From assembly GCA_032622095.1 (NCBI GenBank), contig CP136062.1:227552578-227616577 (forward strand): a DNA stretch of 64,000 nucleotides, read 5' to 3'. Of the stretch, positions 9,928-21,772 are shown in pieces (position 1 is the stretch's first letter; each line of letters begins with the position of its first letter). A program made the position numbers and the translations under genes. Below the pieces are notes generated by a model. That model saw nothing but the letters and a program-made list of their open reading frames with translations. It did not search any database and was not told the DNA's origin. The DNA is from Siphonodentalium dalli. Lineage: Eukaryota; Mollusca; Scaphopoda; Gadilida; Siphonodentaliidae.

Positions 9928-10988
9928 GCCTAGGGTCCTGTGAATTCTGGAAATCGAATCGAATATCGAATCGAATCATATCTGTGTGTTGCATTCTCAA
10001 TTGGGCATGTTTTGTCAACGATAATAGACGATTTGTGAAACGTTCTATCAACTACATGCACGAAGTTCCACCATAACTTATGTGGCGATGAACCGTCGTT
10101 TGCAATACTATTAACTTCAAATGATAATTGTCGAGAAAAAAAGGCAGATTAAAAAAAAACGTCTATGCGGCCGTCACGACGATAAATATATAACCACTAA
10201 ACGGATTATCAGAACTAAAATCACGCGAAATTTGTACAGTTTGCATGTACATGCAAAATTTCAAATCGACATTCGGAATCACCCGTTGTTATAAACTTGA
10301 AGATACAACAACAGTCGCAGGGTAGCCTGATTATGTAGCGCTGGATGCTTCTTGGACAGATGATTCCATAGATGGGTCATTGTCCCAGATGCCTGCGATT
10401 TATACACCATGCAGGTTGCATTCATCTCAAGTTTAAGTCCCCGCACTACCTGCAGATGTATCATGTTTAAAATAAACATGAATAACGACGACATTTTGTC
10501 AAGTGTCAAAGAACGCTCCGATGCCGGGAACACGTGTTGTTTAAATTCTCAGCTATACTATACATAATGCAGAATATGAGACGGATAGACGGCAGATAAC
10601 GCTATAGCGGTTGCTCAGTCTCATAGCTATTATTATTCACGCGCGTTGTCGGTCCATCGGTGATCTCCGAGCTTTTGGCTACCATGTTCAAAGCTAGAAT
10701 TCGGGCGTATTTAGTAGTCCTATAGTGGCTAATTGCTGGTTATACTTATATTTAATATATATAATCGCGATGTACAATAAGAATGATAAGGTGCATATAT
10801 ACATCATTTTCTGTAATTAAGTGGCACAAAAACAGCTAAGATCGATGTGTGTACTTGTCCGTAAACAGCCTACTTTTCCATCAGTGTATATTCGAAATTT
10901 CGAGTTGGCAATTTCGACTCGAATTCGAATCGAATTTGACTTTCGAATCGAATCTCGAATCGAATATCGAATATTCGCAGGACCTAGG
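9928..10988. mobile_element. 1.06 kb hAT-like insertion splitting the satellite
   Basis: Left GCCTAGGGTCCTGTGAA and right TTCGCAGGACCTAGG are inverted and lead into GAATCGAATATCGAAT strings. The satellite string TAGCTGGGG lies on both sides (9919-9927, 10989-10997), consistent with an 8-9 bp target duplication. A degenerate BED-finger frame inside supports hAT. Confidence 0.65.
10279..10533 (-). pseudogene. Degenerate BED-type zinc finger (hAT transposase or ZBED remnant)
   Basis: An 84-codon minus-strand frame contains NATCMVYKSQASGTMTHLWN followed by HLSKKHPAL. The spacing of the first Cys, the aromatic-rich HLWNH and the final KKHP fits a BED zinc finger as found at the N-terminus of hAT transposases and ZBED proteins. 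The second Cys of the C-x2-C pair is replaced by Tyr, so the finger should not bind zinc normally. No catalytic domain follows. The remnant sits within the 9928-10988 insertion, consistent with an internally deleted transposon. The family call rests on the finger pattern alone. Confidence 0.45.
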
Positions 10989-11275
10989 TAGCTGGGGCAT
11001 ATATAGACCGACGCACTGATGGTGACATAATATCTTAATATATAGCTGGGACATAGACCGGCGCACTGATGGTGACATAATATCTTAATATATAACTGGG
11101 ACATAGACCGGCGCACTGATGGTGACATAATATCTTAATATATAGCTGGGACATAGACCGGCGCACTGATGGTGACATAATATCTGAATATATAGCTGTG
11201 ACATAGACCGGCGCACTGATTGTGACATAATATAAAGCTGGGGCATAGACCGGCGCACTGGTGGTGACATATATA
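10989..11275. repeat. ~50 bp satellite, block 2
   Basis: Continuation of the GACCGGCGCACTGATGGTGA array after the hAT-like insertion, with about six units. Confidence 0.9.
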
Positions 11276-11279
11276 TAAT

Positions 11280-11835
11280 ATGTAAAGTTAGAATTAAAAT
11301 ATAAGAATTAAAATGTTAAGTTAGAATTAAAATATTAAGTAAGAATTAAAAGATTTAGTTAGAGTTAATAGAATGTTTCTGTAATGTTTCTAGAATGTTT
11401 CTGTAATGTAAATAGAATGTAAATAGAATGTAAATAGAATGTAAATAGAATGTAAATAGAATGTAAATAGAATGTAAATAGAATGTAAATAGAATGATGT
11501 AAATAGAATGTAAATAGAATGTAAATAGAATTAAAATATAAGAATTAAAATATTAAGTAAGAATTAAAAGATTAAGTTAGAGTTAATAGAATGTTTCTGT
11601 AATGTTTCTAGAATGTTTCTAGAATGTTTCTGTAATGTTTCTAGAATGTTTCTGTAATGTTTCTAGAATGTAAATAGAATGTAAATAGAATGTAAATAGA
11701 ATGTAAATAGAATTAAAATATAAGAATTAAAATGTTAAGTTAGAATTAAAATGTTAAGTTAGAATTAAAATATAAGAATTAAAATGTTAAGTTAGAATTA
11801 ATATGTGAAGTTAGGATTGTGACCCTAATAACCCT
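11280..11835. repeat. AT-rich minisatellites (GTAAATAGAAT and GTTAGAATTAAAAT)
   Basis: Runs of the 11-mer GTAAATAGAAT (about 11405-11530 and 11666-11712) alternate with GTTAGAATTAAAAT and AATGTTTCTAG-type repeats. The whole block is partly duplicated. Confidence 0.9.
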
Positions 11836-11839
11836 CCAT

Positions 11840-12260
11840 AATATATACACCGACGCACTGATGGTGACATAATATATTAATATATAGCTGGGACATAGAC
11901 CGGCGCACTGATGGTGACATAATATCTGAATATATAGCTGTGACATAGACCGGCGCACTGATTGTGACATAATATAAAGCTGGGGCATAGACCGGCGCAC
12001 TGGTTGTGACATATATAATATGTAAAGTTAGAATTAAAATATAAGAATTAAAATGTTAAGTTAGAATTAAAATGTGAAGTTAGGATTGTGACCCTAATAA
12101 CCCTCCATAATATATACACCGACGCACTGATGGTGACATAATATCTGAATATATAGCTGTGACATAGACCGGCGCACTGATTGTGACATAATATATAGCT
12201 GGGGCAAAGACCGGCGCACTGGTGGTGACATATATAATATCTTAATATAGCTGGGACATA
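11840..12260. repeat. ~50 bp satellite, block 3
   Basis: Further GACCGGCGCACTGATGGTGA units, duplicated together with a piece of the AT-rich minisatellite (11810-12020 resembles 12080-12240). Confidence 0.85.
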
Positions 12261-12369
12261 GACTGAATATATAAGGACACAATTGTTTCTCCTGACCCTA
12301 CTAAAAATACATGCATATGTACCATAAAAAAAACTCTCTATATATAATACTCAAGCGTAAGTATCTTTT

Positions 12370-13565
12370 TATTAGGTTTAAAATTGAACCGTAATTATAT
12401 ACGATTTGTTTAGGGTTAGGGTTAAAATTGAACCGTAATTATATACGTTTTGTTTAGGGTTAGGGTTAAAATTGAACCGTAATTATATACATTTTGTTTA
12501 GGGTTAGGGTTAAAATTGAACCGTAATTATATACGTTTTGTTTAGGTTTAGGGTTAAAATTGAACCGTAATTATATACGTTTTGTTTAGGGTTATTGTTA
12601 GGGTTAAAATTGAACCGTAATAATTTAAGCGTTTTGTTTTACGGTTATGGTTAAAACTGAACAGTATATAACTAATACGCGTTTTTTAGGGTTAGAGTTA
12701 GGGTTAAAATTGAACCGTAATTATTCGTTTCGTTTTAGGGTTAGGGTTAAAATTGAACCATCTGCGTTTTGTTTTAGGGTTATGGTTAGGGTTATGCGTT
12801 TTGTTTTAGGGTTACAGTTAACACTGAACCATAATTTTGGATTCTGTTTTAGGGTTAGGATTAAAATTGAACCGTAATGATGTGTTCAACTTTTTGTTTG
12901 TTTTAGGGTCAGGGTTAGGGTTAAAATTGAACCATCTGCGTTTTGTTTTAGGGTTATGGTTAGGGTTATGCGTTTTGTTTCAGGGTTACGGTTAAAACTG
13001 AACCATAATTTTGGGTTCTGTTTTTGGGTTAGGATTAAAATTGAACCGTAATGATGTGTTTTTGTTTGTTTTAGGGTTAGGGTTATGGTTAGGGTTATGC
13101 GTTTTGTTTTAGGGTTACAGTTAACACTGAACCATAATTTTGGATTCTGTTTTAGGGTTAGGATTAAAATTGAACCGTAATGATGTGTTCAACTTTTTGT
13201 TTGTTTTAGGGTCAGGGTTAGGGTTAAAATTGAACCATCTGCGTTTTGTTTTAGGGTTATGGTTAGGGTTATGCGTTTTGTTTCAGGGTTACGGTTAAAA
13301 CTGAACCATAATTTTGGGTTCTGTTTTTGGGTTAGGATTAAAATTGAACCGTAATGATGTGTTTTTGTTTGTTTTAGGGTTAGGGTTATGGTTAGGGTTA
13401 AAATTGAACCGTGATTATGCGGGTTATTTTTTTTTATTTTAGGGTTTTGGTTAGGGTTAAAATTGAACCATAATATGCGTTTTGTTTAGGGTTATGGTTA
13501 GGCCGTGTTATGCGTTTTGTTTTAGGGTAAGGTTAAATTTGAACCATATTTTTGCGTTTTGTTTT
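12370..13565 (+). repeat. TTAGGG-like satellite with higher-order structure
   Basis: Units of about 60 bp combine GTTTAGGGTTAGGGTTAAAA with TTGAACCGTAATTATATACG. In the second half a 303 bp higher-order unit is repeated: 12784 matches 13087 and 12901 matches 13204. The GGGTTA strings resemble telomere repeats but are interspersed with non-telomeric sequence. Confidence 0.9.
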
Positions 13566-13869
13566 AGGTGTTGACGTCATAGATTGCACTCACCGCCAAG
13601 GGTCCTTGTATTGAAAATTTCGAAAAGACGTCAGTTATGCATTCGGATTCTTCCGTGTTGCTTTTCAAAGGTCTGAGTGTGCTTGTACGTTGGCGATGTA
13701 TATATCGGTCAGGGCACGTTTGTAACATTCCACGAATTGGTATACCCTCTCGGTACATACGACGCACCACCATATAAACAACGATATATATATATATATA
13801 AAATCGCGCTGGGTATGCTGTTCAAGATGCATTATCTGAATTAACGTTCCTAAATTAATTACTATTTCT
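13566..13869. other. Non-repetitive inner flank of the 5.1 kb unit
   Basis: Contains a TA dinucleotide run near 13785-13800. No coding similarity recognised. Confidence 0.4.
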
Positions 13870-14411
13870 TTGGCTTCGGGGGTAAAACAAAATGTTTGAT
13901 ATACGAGTCGAGAAACCCACCCATCAAAGCTCAGAGTGATCAGATATCGATTATTGAAGTTTGTTAGTTCTCGACATGTGCAATTATTTGTGACCCAGAA
14001 AAACGTCGTCCTATACGGACGACCTCGGACAAAATTGCGGATGAAGATGGATAACTCTAAAATCAAGTGGTAATACGGCAAAATTTCGTGATACTCAAGT
14101 GATAATACGGCCATATTTCGTTGAACAAAATGTTGATAATTAACACATTTTATGCCATCATATTTGGCAGTGGTTACTGGTTAGCATTATTTTGTTGCAA
14201 TTATTCGATTATGATAACTAAAGCGTATTTTGAAGAAATGTTGTTGTTGTATCTTGATGATATGTGGACCGTCTGATCGGATTGTGTACCTTTAAAATAG
14301 CCACCACAAACAGAAAGAATATTAAAATATAGAAATATATATTTTGTTCTGAAACCAATCATAAATATCGCGAAAATAGCATGTTATTGCCAAGTTCGTA
14401 AGCTATGTTAA

Positions 14412-15437
14412 CCCTTTACCCAACAAAACGGCCAAAAACGCCCAAATAAAGCTTCAACAGCCTAAAATATCTTCGGTCTGTCTAAATAACACCATACAAA
14501 TATGGATATCATTGGAACCGGTTCATTGACCACATTATGATGGTTACAGTTATGCCCTGTGCCAATGCAATCTCTTATATATGCGAGTCAACCATGGGTC
14601 GCCTCGCATATATAAGAGAATGCATTGGCCTATATACATTTTAACACTTTTTTACCATTTTTTAACAATTTTATAATTTTTTCTTACATTTTTTATAATA
14701 TTTTTCTACATTCTTTGACAATTTTATCATTTTTAATATGTGTTAAAGGGGTACTGTACCCAAGATGTTGTTGTTGGTTTCTATAATCCCCGAGTCGGAG
14801 AATAAGTTAACAACTTTTCCATTTTTTGAAAGTCTGTTGAGTACGAAGTATTGTTACGGATGGCAAATTTACCGGAATGCAAAAATACAAATTGTCGTTG
14901 TCGAGTAATTTTTGTAAAGTTTTCAACCAAATGAATCAAATAAACATTATATTATATGCTTAGTAGTCCCATATACTCATTTAAGTTAGTGTACCGTCAC
15001 TAGTCAATGAGTGGCTTGGGTTTTCTCCCCGTATAAGCATAATGTTTCAAACGATCGTGTGTGCAATTGTTTTCCTAATCCAGTATCCCTCAATTATAAT
15101 TTGATTACGTTTTGTACACGGAAATTCGAATTTTAAGAGACGCCATTTTATGGCTGGAGCCATAAAATCAATTTATATTAAATTATTAACTTTTAAATTA
15201 TTAAATTTTAAGATAGCCTATTAACCTGAGCGTTTACAGAATACATCTTCGACTCAAATTACTTATATTTCTATATAGTATCGATAATAGATCGTTGTTA
15301 TCACCGGGAATTTATTGAAAATGGCGTACAGTACCCCTTTAAGCCAATGCATTCTCTTATATATGCGAGGCGACCTATGGTCGACTCGCATATATACGAG
15401 AATGCATTGTAACAGGTCCGTTCTGTTGGGTAAAGGG
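14412..15437. mobile_element. piggyBac-like MITE (CCCTTTACCCAACA) carrying a nested element
   Basis: TTAA at 14408-14411 and 15438-15441 flank CCCTTTACCCAACA and TGTTGGGTAAAGGG. Hairpin modules are at 14561-14629 and 15343-15409. The native length is about 430 bp; the excess is the nested insertion at 14747-15338. Confidence 0.85.
14747..15338. mobile_element. 592 bp Kolobok-like MITE nested in the piggyBac-like MITE
   Basis: Termini AGGGGTACTGTAC and GTACAGTACCCCT are flanked by TTAA (14743-14746, 15339-15342). Sister MITEs at 27.03 kb and 47.07 kb carry the uninterrupted GTTAAGCCAATGC, showing the empty site with one TTAA. Confidence 0.9.
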
Positions 15438-15441
15438 TTAA

Positions 15442-15879
15442 TCAAACACAAGCCAGGTCATGTAACATTTTTGGTTTTGTTAACAAAGTGTACAAACTTG
15501 ACAATTACATACTGCTTACGCGATGTCTATATATATTTTTTAATGTATTTTAACATCCTTTCTGTTATGGCAGTTTTAACGGGTGTGAATATTTTAACAG
15601 CAATTCCCACCGCGAAGGCCATCAGTGCCTTTAAATTCTAAATATTCTAAATTGAATCTGGGGTTTATAGGTGCAATTTTCGAACACGATATATATTATA
15701 TACCATGCATATTGTCTCTTTTACAAAACTGGGATCGCGCTATATATGGGGTTATACTGGATCGTCCAATCTACAACGGTAACGTATCTTGTCTGGATTT
15801 GAGGACAAGTGAACCGCAGAATAATAGGATCGGCCTATCTCGCGAACGTCGGGGCCAATTGTTTCTGTTTTTTTACATA
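15442..15879. other. No gene recognised
   Basis: Contains open frames of up to about 100 codons, with no recognisable family and no splice context. Confidence 0.4.
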
Positions 15880-16356
15880 TAGGGGAGACACGGGCAAAGC
15901 GGGGCACCAAATGTTTTCTAGGAATTTTAGATAGGGTTTTCGCCGGAAAAAACCGGAAAGCCGTTAATTGGTATAGAATTCATCGGCGCATATAATCGGG
16001 TGGTCATTGGTATCAAACAACGTCTCGGTATGTCCCTTTTGGAACCTCTTGTTTTGTTCCACTTTGCCCGTGCCTTTGGGCAAAGTGGGACACCACGCTG
16101 GGCAATGTGGGACAATATGCCAGGCTATCGGGGCAAAATGCATGGGACAGCAAAATCAAAGAGACATGGAGAGTTGCCATTGCTCAGACTGCCACAGGCA
16201 GACAGGCTCTGTGTGGCAGATGAGTTTCTGTTGGGGTATGTAGGATGGATTTCTTGTCTGCTACCACAGTTATCTATTTTAACGATATATTCACCCCTGT
16301 CACAGTACCGATTAAAACGAAGGTGACTTCCATTCCTTATTCGAAAATTTTATAAT

Positions 16357-18246
16357 TTTGTCAAACAAAGGGTGTTGTGTGGTCCCCCCCCCACATATAT
16401 TGTATCCAAACACCCCATTCCGACCCATGCAAAGTGGCCGCCGTCCAGAAGGGTTCAAATAGGGCACCCATGCCATTTATCGGTCAGTTGACCGATTTAG
16501 GTCAAACAAAGGGTGTTCTAGGGTCCCCCTCAATCTAAATATTCACCTCACCCAGATTCGAAATGGTCGCTGTCCAGAATGGTTTAAATAGGGCACCCAT
16601 GCCTTTTCTCGGCCCATTTATCCGATTTAGGTCAAACAAAATGTGTTGTAGGGTGACCCGCAAGCCAGTCTAAATACCCCCTCCCTGATCCAAAATGGCC
16701 ACCATCCAGAGATTGTCAAATAGGGCACCCATGGCATTTCTCGACCCCTAAGCTTGACCGATTTAGGTCAAACAAAGGGTGATGTTAGGTGCCCCCACGA
16801 AAATCTAAATATTCAACCCTTTCACACCACCCCGATTGAAAATGGCCGCCGACTAGAAGGGTTCAAATAGCACACCCATGCCATTTCTCGCCCCGTTGAC
16901 AGATTTAGGTCAAACGAACGGTGTTGTAGGGTGCCACCCCAAGGTATTCTTTCCACACACCTTACACACCTCAACCTGATCCAAAATGGTCGCTGTCCAG
17001 AGGGGTTCAAATAGGCCACCCATGTCATTTCTCGGCCTTTTGACCGATTTAGATCAAACAACGGCTGAAGTAGGGTGCAACAATATAATCTAAATATGCA
17101 CCCCTTTCACATCACCCCGATCCAAAATGGCCACCGTCCAGGTGGGTTCAAATAGGCCACCCATGCCATTTCTCGGTCTTTTGACCGATTTAGGTCAAAC
17201 AAAGGGTGTTGAAGGGTGCCACCAATATAATCTAAATATTCACCCCTTTCACACCACCCCGATCCAAAATTGCCGTCGATCAGAAGGGTTAAAATAGGAC
17301 ACCCATGTCATTTCTTGTCCCGGTGACAGATTTAGGTCAAACAAATGGTGTTATAGGGTGACCAAAGGCCAATCTAAATATTCACCCTTAACCCCACCCC
17401 GATCTGAAAGGGCCGCCATCCAGAAATTGTAAAATAGGGCACCAATGACATTTATCGACCCCTTGACCGATTTAGGTCAAACAAAGGGTGTTTTGTATGG
17501 TGCCACTAAGACTATTTAAATATTCACCCATTTCACACCATCCCGATCCAAAATGGCCGCCGATCAGATGGGTTCAAATAGGACACCCATGCCATTCTCG
17601 TCCCGTTGACCGATTTAGGTCAAACAAAGGATGTTATATGTGCCCCCAGGATCATTTAAATATTCACCCCTTTCACCCAACCCCGATCCAAAATGTCTGC
17701 CATCCAGAAGGGTCGAAATAGAGTAACCATGCCTTTTCTTGTCCAATTGAACGATTTAGGTCAAACAAATGGGGATGTAGGGTGGTCCCCAATCCAAACT
17801 AAATATTCACCCCTTTCATACCACCCCGATCCAAAATGGCCGCCTTACAGAAAATGTAAAATCTGGCACCAATGCCATTAATTTTCTCGGTCCCTTCACC
17901 GATTTAGGTCAAACAAAGGTTGTTGGAGTGTGGACCCCAAGCCAATCTAAATATTCACCCATTTCGCCCCACCCCGATCCAAACTGGCCGACGAACAGAA
18001 ATGTTCAAATATGACAGCTATGCCATTTCTCGGCCCCTTGACCGATTTAGGTCAAACAAAGGGTGATGAAGGGTGGCCCATAATGGACTCTTTCCACACA
18101 AACACCACCCCATCCAAAATGGCTGTCATCCAGAGGGATTCAAATTGGACACCCATTCCATTTTCGTCCCGGTGACCGAATTAGGTCAAATAAAGTGTGT
18201 TGTGGGGTGTCCCCAAGCTAATATAAATATTCACCCCTTTCATCCT
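16357..18246 (+). repeat. ~140 bp satellite, about 14 direct units
   Basis: Each unit carries CCGATTTAGGTCAAACAAAG, AATCTAAATATTCACCCCTT, ATCCAAAATGGCCGCC and CAAATAGGGCACCCATGCCA. Successive copies of the first motif are about 132-147 bp apart. Confidence 0.92.
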
Positions 18247-18254
18247 TGTTTGAC

Positions 18255-18535
18255 CTATAAATCGGTCAAGGGGTCGAGAAATGGCAAGGTGTCCTATTTG
18301 AACCTTTCTGGGTGGGGCCATTTTGGATCGGGTGGGACGAAAGGGTTAATATTTAGATTTGCTTGGTGCCACCATACAGCAACCTTTGAACTAAATCAGT
18401 AAAAACAAAATGACCGAGAAATGGCATGGGTGCCCTATATGAACCATTCTGGACGTCTGCCATTTTGGATCGGGTGGGGCGAAAGGATTAATATTTAGAT
18501 TCGCTTGGGGGGGGGGGGGGGCACCTTACAACTCC
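18255..18535 (-). repeat. Inverted units of the same satellite
   Basis: From about 18250 the same unit runs as its reverse complement (GGCCATTTTGGATCGG, AATATTTAGAT), for about two units, ending in a G-run at about 18507-18521. Confidence 0.9.
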
Positions 18536-19010
18536 CTTTATTTGACCATATCTGTCAAGTGGCCGTGAAATTGCAAGGCAAATATACTATATTGACAATC
18601 ATTCCGGGCAAAGCGGGACAGGCTCGGGTCCCACTTTGCCCGAAATGATCATATGACGCATGTATTGACAGTTTACAGAGACATAATTATTTATTTGTGT
18701 GTTATTGTTAGGTGAGATAAGTTGGTAGGCTATAAATAGGAAATGGTTCTGCTGTGAAAGCAACGAACGAAAATTAGTGAAACTATATGGTACTTATTGT
18801 TCAGAAAAAATCTAATTTTGCACCACAAAAGTAGCCTGGTGATCTCTTCTAAACTCGAGTAACTCTTCAAACAAATTGCGCGCTGAAATTAGTCACAACT
18901 GACGTCATCTAACGTTATCAAGTTTCCCGGGAAATGCTCGTCAAGTTTCAGGCAAGTTGTGCCGATGTCCCGCTTTGCCCGGGTGCCCCACTTTGCCCGG
19001 GTCTCCCCTA

Positions 19011-19830
19011 TAGGGCCTATGGACAAACTGCTTCTCAGAGAATTAGAAATATCACGATATTTCTGGGAGTTATATATGATTATGAAGGTATTTTTTTTAC
19101 ACAAATCACGTCAAGGACAAATTAATTTAAAACGATTTAGGTATTTTGGTGAACTTTCGAGTAGATTCTCATTCTGAATAATTGCTGAGAAATGCTCTCA
19201 TCCACGAAATATGACCGAAATTAGTGTCGAAAAAAAAGTGAGTTTCAGCACAAAAACACCCAAGTCGATTATGCTTGACACAAAGGACTTATTTTCCTAC
19301 TAAACTAGCAACTTTTTCTGAGAATTTACGCCGTTGCCGTTGAGAATGATATCGCGAGAGAGGACTTTCTGATTTCCTGCCTATCATTCTGGCCACGCCC
19401 AGATTATTTGGTTTGGCCACACCCTGATTTTTCACTTCCGATGCAGGTAACCTATCTTGCCTCACATTCGACAATCCGCCATCTTGTGTCGTTTACCTTA
19501 CGCAGGTTGTTCTCGCAATAGTTTTAGTTTTTCAGATATCAACGGCTGATTCAAAGACAACATTCATAATCAGATAGAATTGTCCGAGGCACATTGTCCA
19601 GTTCAATTTGATTACGTTACTAAAGTTCAAAAGTATGTTTTTTATAACGTAAAACTCTTTTTAGTTTCACTTCCGTGTTCAAAAATACAAAATCAAATTA
19701 AAATTTTCAATCATTCTGAATTCAGTGAATTGATAATTCATTCAATTTCAAATGTAAATATTCGGAGTGCGTGACGCATATTGAAAAAAACATCGATATT
19801 TATGAAGATAAATAGTGTTTCGCATGTGAA
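19011..19830. other. No gene recognised
   Basis: Unique-looking sequence. No exon or repeat recognised. Confidence 0.4.
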
Positions 19831-20849
19831 GTTACCAGGTCTGGCAAATGTGAGAATACAGCTGAGCTACAATTTAACATATACAATAGCTGTATTCAGC
19901 GAACATTAATTTGCGCATAAAGTATTAAAGACTTATGTTACACCATTCTCCAATCCCTTTCAAACAAATCAAAACTGTCACTCATTTTGTGACAAAGTGT
20001 TGTGTTTTGTCAACATTATGAATTTATGTGTGAAAATATCTAGCCCGAGATTCACTGAGTCAGCACAACTCACCACTTTAGCTTACCGAACACTATCTGT
20101 AGACTGTATTAAAAATTTAAATACCATTGTAAACGAAAAGTTATCGGTATCCAGGGCACGCCATACATTTAATTTTGCCAGAATCAAATGCTGAAATAGA
20201 ATCTTCGCGAGAATCATTACTTTAGGCCTAAAAAAAAAATACGTTTGTTTCCGCTAACCCGACCGACCCTGATTGAATTATTGTACCGAGCGTACGTGTG
20301 CATTAATAATTTTAGCTGTCAACCTCTCATTGTTTGTTACTCGTCTTCAATGCTGGTTTTCCCCTCTCCTATTTTCGGGACTCCGTGTCGGCTGACAAGT
20401 CAAATGATATTAAATTTAAATGTTCTTGAAAATATTTCTCTCTTAATCTACTTCATTATTCCACTGAATCCTCAAATGGGTCAAATGTCCAAAACTGTGG
20501 TAATAATAGTAATAACATGATTTCATCGGGCATTATGGTTTATTAACGGCCCTCTGAAATGATTAACAGCCCTCGGGCCTATTAGCGTCCCTCGACTTCG
20601 TCTCGGGCCGCTAATATGCCCTTGGGCTGTTAATCATTCCAGCCGGGCCGTTAATAAACCATAACGCCCTCAAAAATCATGTTATTGTTATATTGTGACC
20701 TGACCTTTCCATGACTGACATAGTAGAAACAGCCAATGACCGCTCAGAGTTAGAATCGAGGTCAGGTCATAATGAATATTAAAATGAGGACCTCGATTCT
20801 AACTAATAGCTATTGTAGCTGTATTCTCACATATGCCAGACCTGGTTAC
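19831..20849. mobile_element. 1.0 kb foldback element
   Basis: Left GTTACCAGGTCTGGCAAATG and the inverted right end (CATATGCCAGACCTGGTTAC) match over about 33 bp, extending into TGAGAATACAGCT. The interior contains a strong palindrome at 20509-20690 and a second small inverted pair around TAGAATCGAGGTC. No coding sequence is recognised. Confidence 0.7.
20509..20690. repeat. 182 bp palindrome
   Basis: The arms share ATAACATGATTT and TATGGTTTATTAACGGCCC with their complements. The centre lies near 20600. Confidence 0.85.
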
Positions 20850-20927
20850 ATTGGAAATCTTTGTTAATTCTTTAAAAAAGCAAGAGATTTCGCAGTGAAG
20901 TGCGCTCATAATTCGCCATTTTGTTAA

Positions 20928-21264
20928 CCCTTTGAAGAGTATCTGTAACGTCATATACCTGACGTCATGAGTAAATTTAACGTCAACGTCATAGCAATAA
21001 TTAACAAGATCGGGTCAAAATGGTCCAATGATTCGTTTTAATTTATGAGCATTTTTTGTTAACGTGTGTTATCATAATCGATTGCACTTATACATTTGGG
21101 ACATTATATTAATCAAAATAACTCCTATACAAATCATTTATAAATCAGATGATTTATTGAAGTTATGTCTACATAAAATAACACTTCCTGAAACGACATA
21201 TGTCGTTCTACTCCTCAACCGATAGACGACAATCACAACATATGTCGTTCTACTCGCCAAAGGG
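20928..21264. mobile_element. 337 bp piggyBac-like MITE (CCCTTTGAAGAG)
   Basis: TTAA at 20924-20927 and 21265-21268 flanks CCCTTTG and CAAAGGG. The interior has CGTCATATACCTGACGTCATG and two copies of CATATGTCGTTCTACTC. Confidence 0.7.
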
Positions 21265-21772
21265 TTAAAGTTAGGCCAGTTGACTGCATCGACCAACTTG
21301 TTGGAATTGTCATCTAATATAGGGACGACTCCTTGAATTCGACTGATACAGTCCTTGAATTAGTCCTTGAATCAAATTTTGAAAATCCTGTACGAACCAT
21401 GATATTGGAATGTGCATAAGTTACATCCCAGATGCTATATTGAGTCTCAGGGTGGGAATTTCATATTTCTCCTCTGGACCCTAAAAATGGCCCCAGTATT
21501 TTTACTCATAGTGGAAACTCTGGTTTATGGTACTACATTATTGTGATGATTAAAAATGAAGAGAAAGCAGTGTGAAGTTTTTAAACAGTTTCATGTTATG
21601 ATAATGCAATATACCTTTTCCAGACAGTTATTCTGTTTCTGTTATCAGAACTCCAATGAATACTAATGGCACAGTTGTTGCTAGGGGTCCAATTTTTGTG
21701 TCCGAAGTTGTATTTTGTATGGCTTCAATGCACCTTTCTGTGACATTTAATGCTTATACCGGTACTCTCCCC
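21265..21772. other. No gene recognised
   Basis: No exon or repeat family recognised. Confidence 0.4.

Larger units (their letters stand above)
9188..14291. mobile_element. 5.1 kb unit with ~0.4 kb terminal inverted repeats, TTAA-flanked
   Basis: TTAA (9184-9187) precedes AGGTGCTCAATCCGATCAGA. The right end is the inverted copy (TCTGATCGGATTGTGTACCT) followed by TTAA (14292-14295). The arms 9188-9612 and about 13870-14291 match throughout, sharing CAACAACATTTCTTC, TTTTAGAGTTATCCATCTTC and CTCTGAGCTTTGATGGGT. The interior is satellites plus one hAT-like insertion. A short relative with the same termini is 56600-57068. Alternatively, these are two inverted MITE copies that happen to flank a satellite block. 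Confidence 0.6.
15880..19010. mobile_element. 3.1 kb TIR element filled with satellite
   Basis: Left TAGGGGAGACACGGGCAAAG and the inverted right end differ at one of 20 positions, and TA flanks both. Further GGGCAAAGYGGGACA strings occur near each end (16030-16110, 18605-18650). The interior is mainly the ~140 bp satellite. No transposase is seen, so it is non-autonomous. Confidence 0.75.

Noticed and set aside
9514-12282. Long minus-strand open frames with repeating SPSVRRSMPQLYI-type peptides
   Set aside because: They are the translation of the ~50 bp satellite. Several frames are open at once and there is no gene context.
13665-14114. 149-codon minus-strand open frame
   Set aside because: It lies over the inverted arm of the 5.1 kb unit; the related arm at 9.2-9.6 kb and MITE at 56.6 kb do not keep the frame.
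16000-18402. Several plus-strand frames of 60-110 codons
   Set aside because: They are translations of the satellite and of GGGCAAAG-rich ends; no conserved frame between units.
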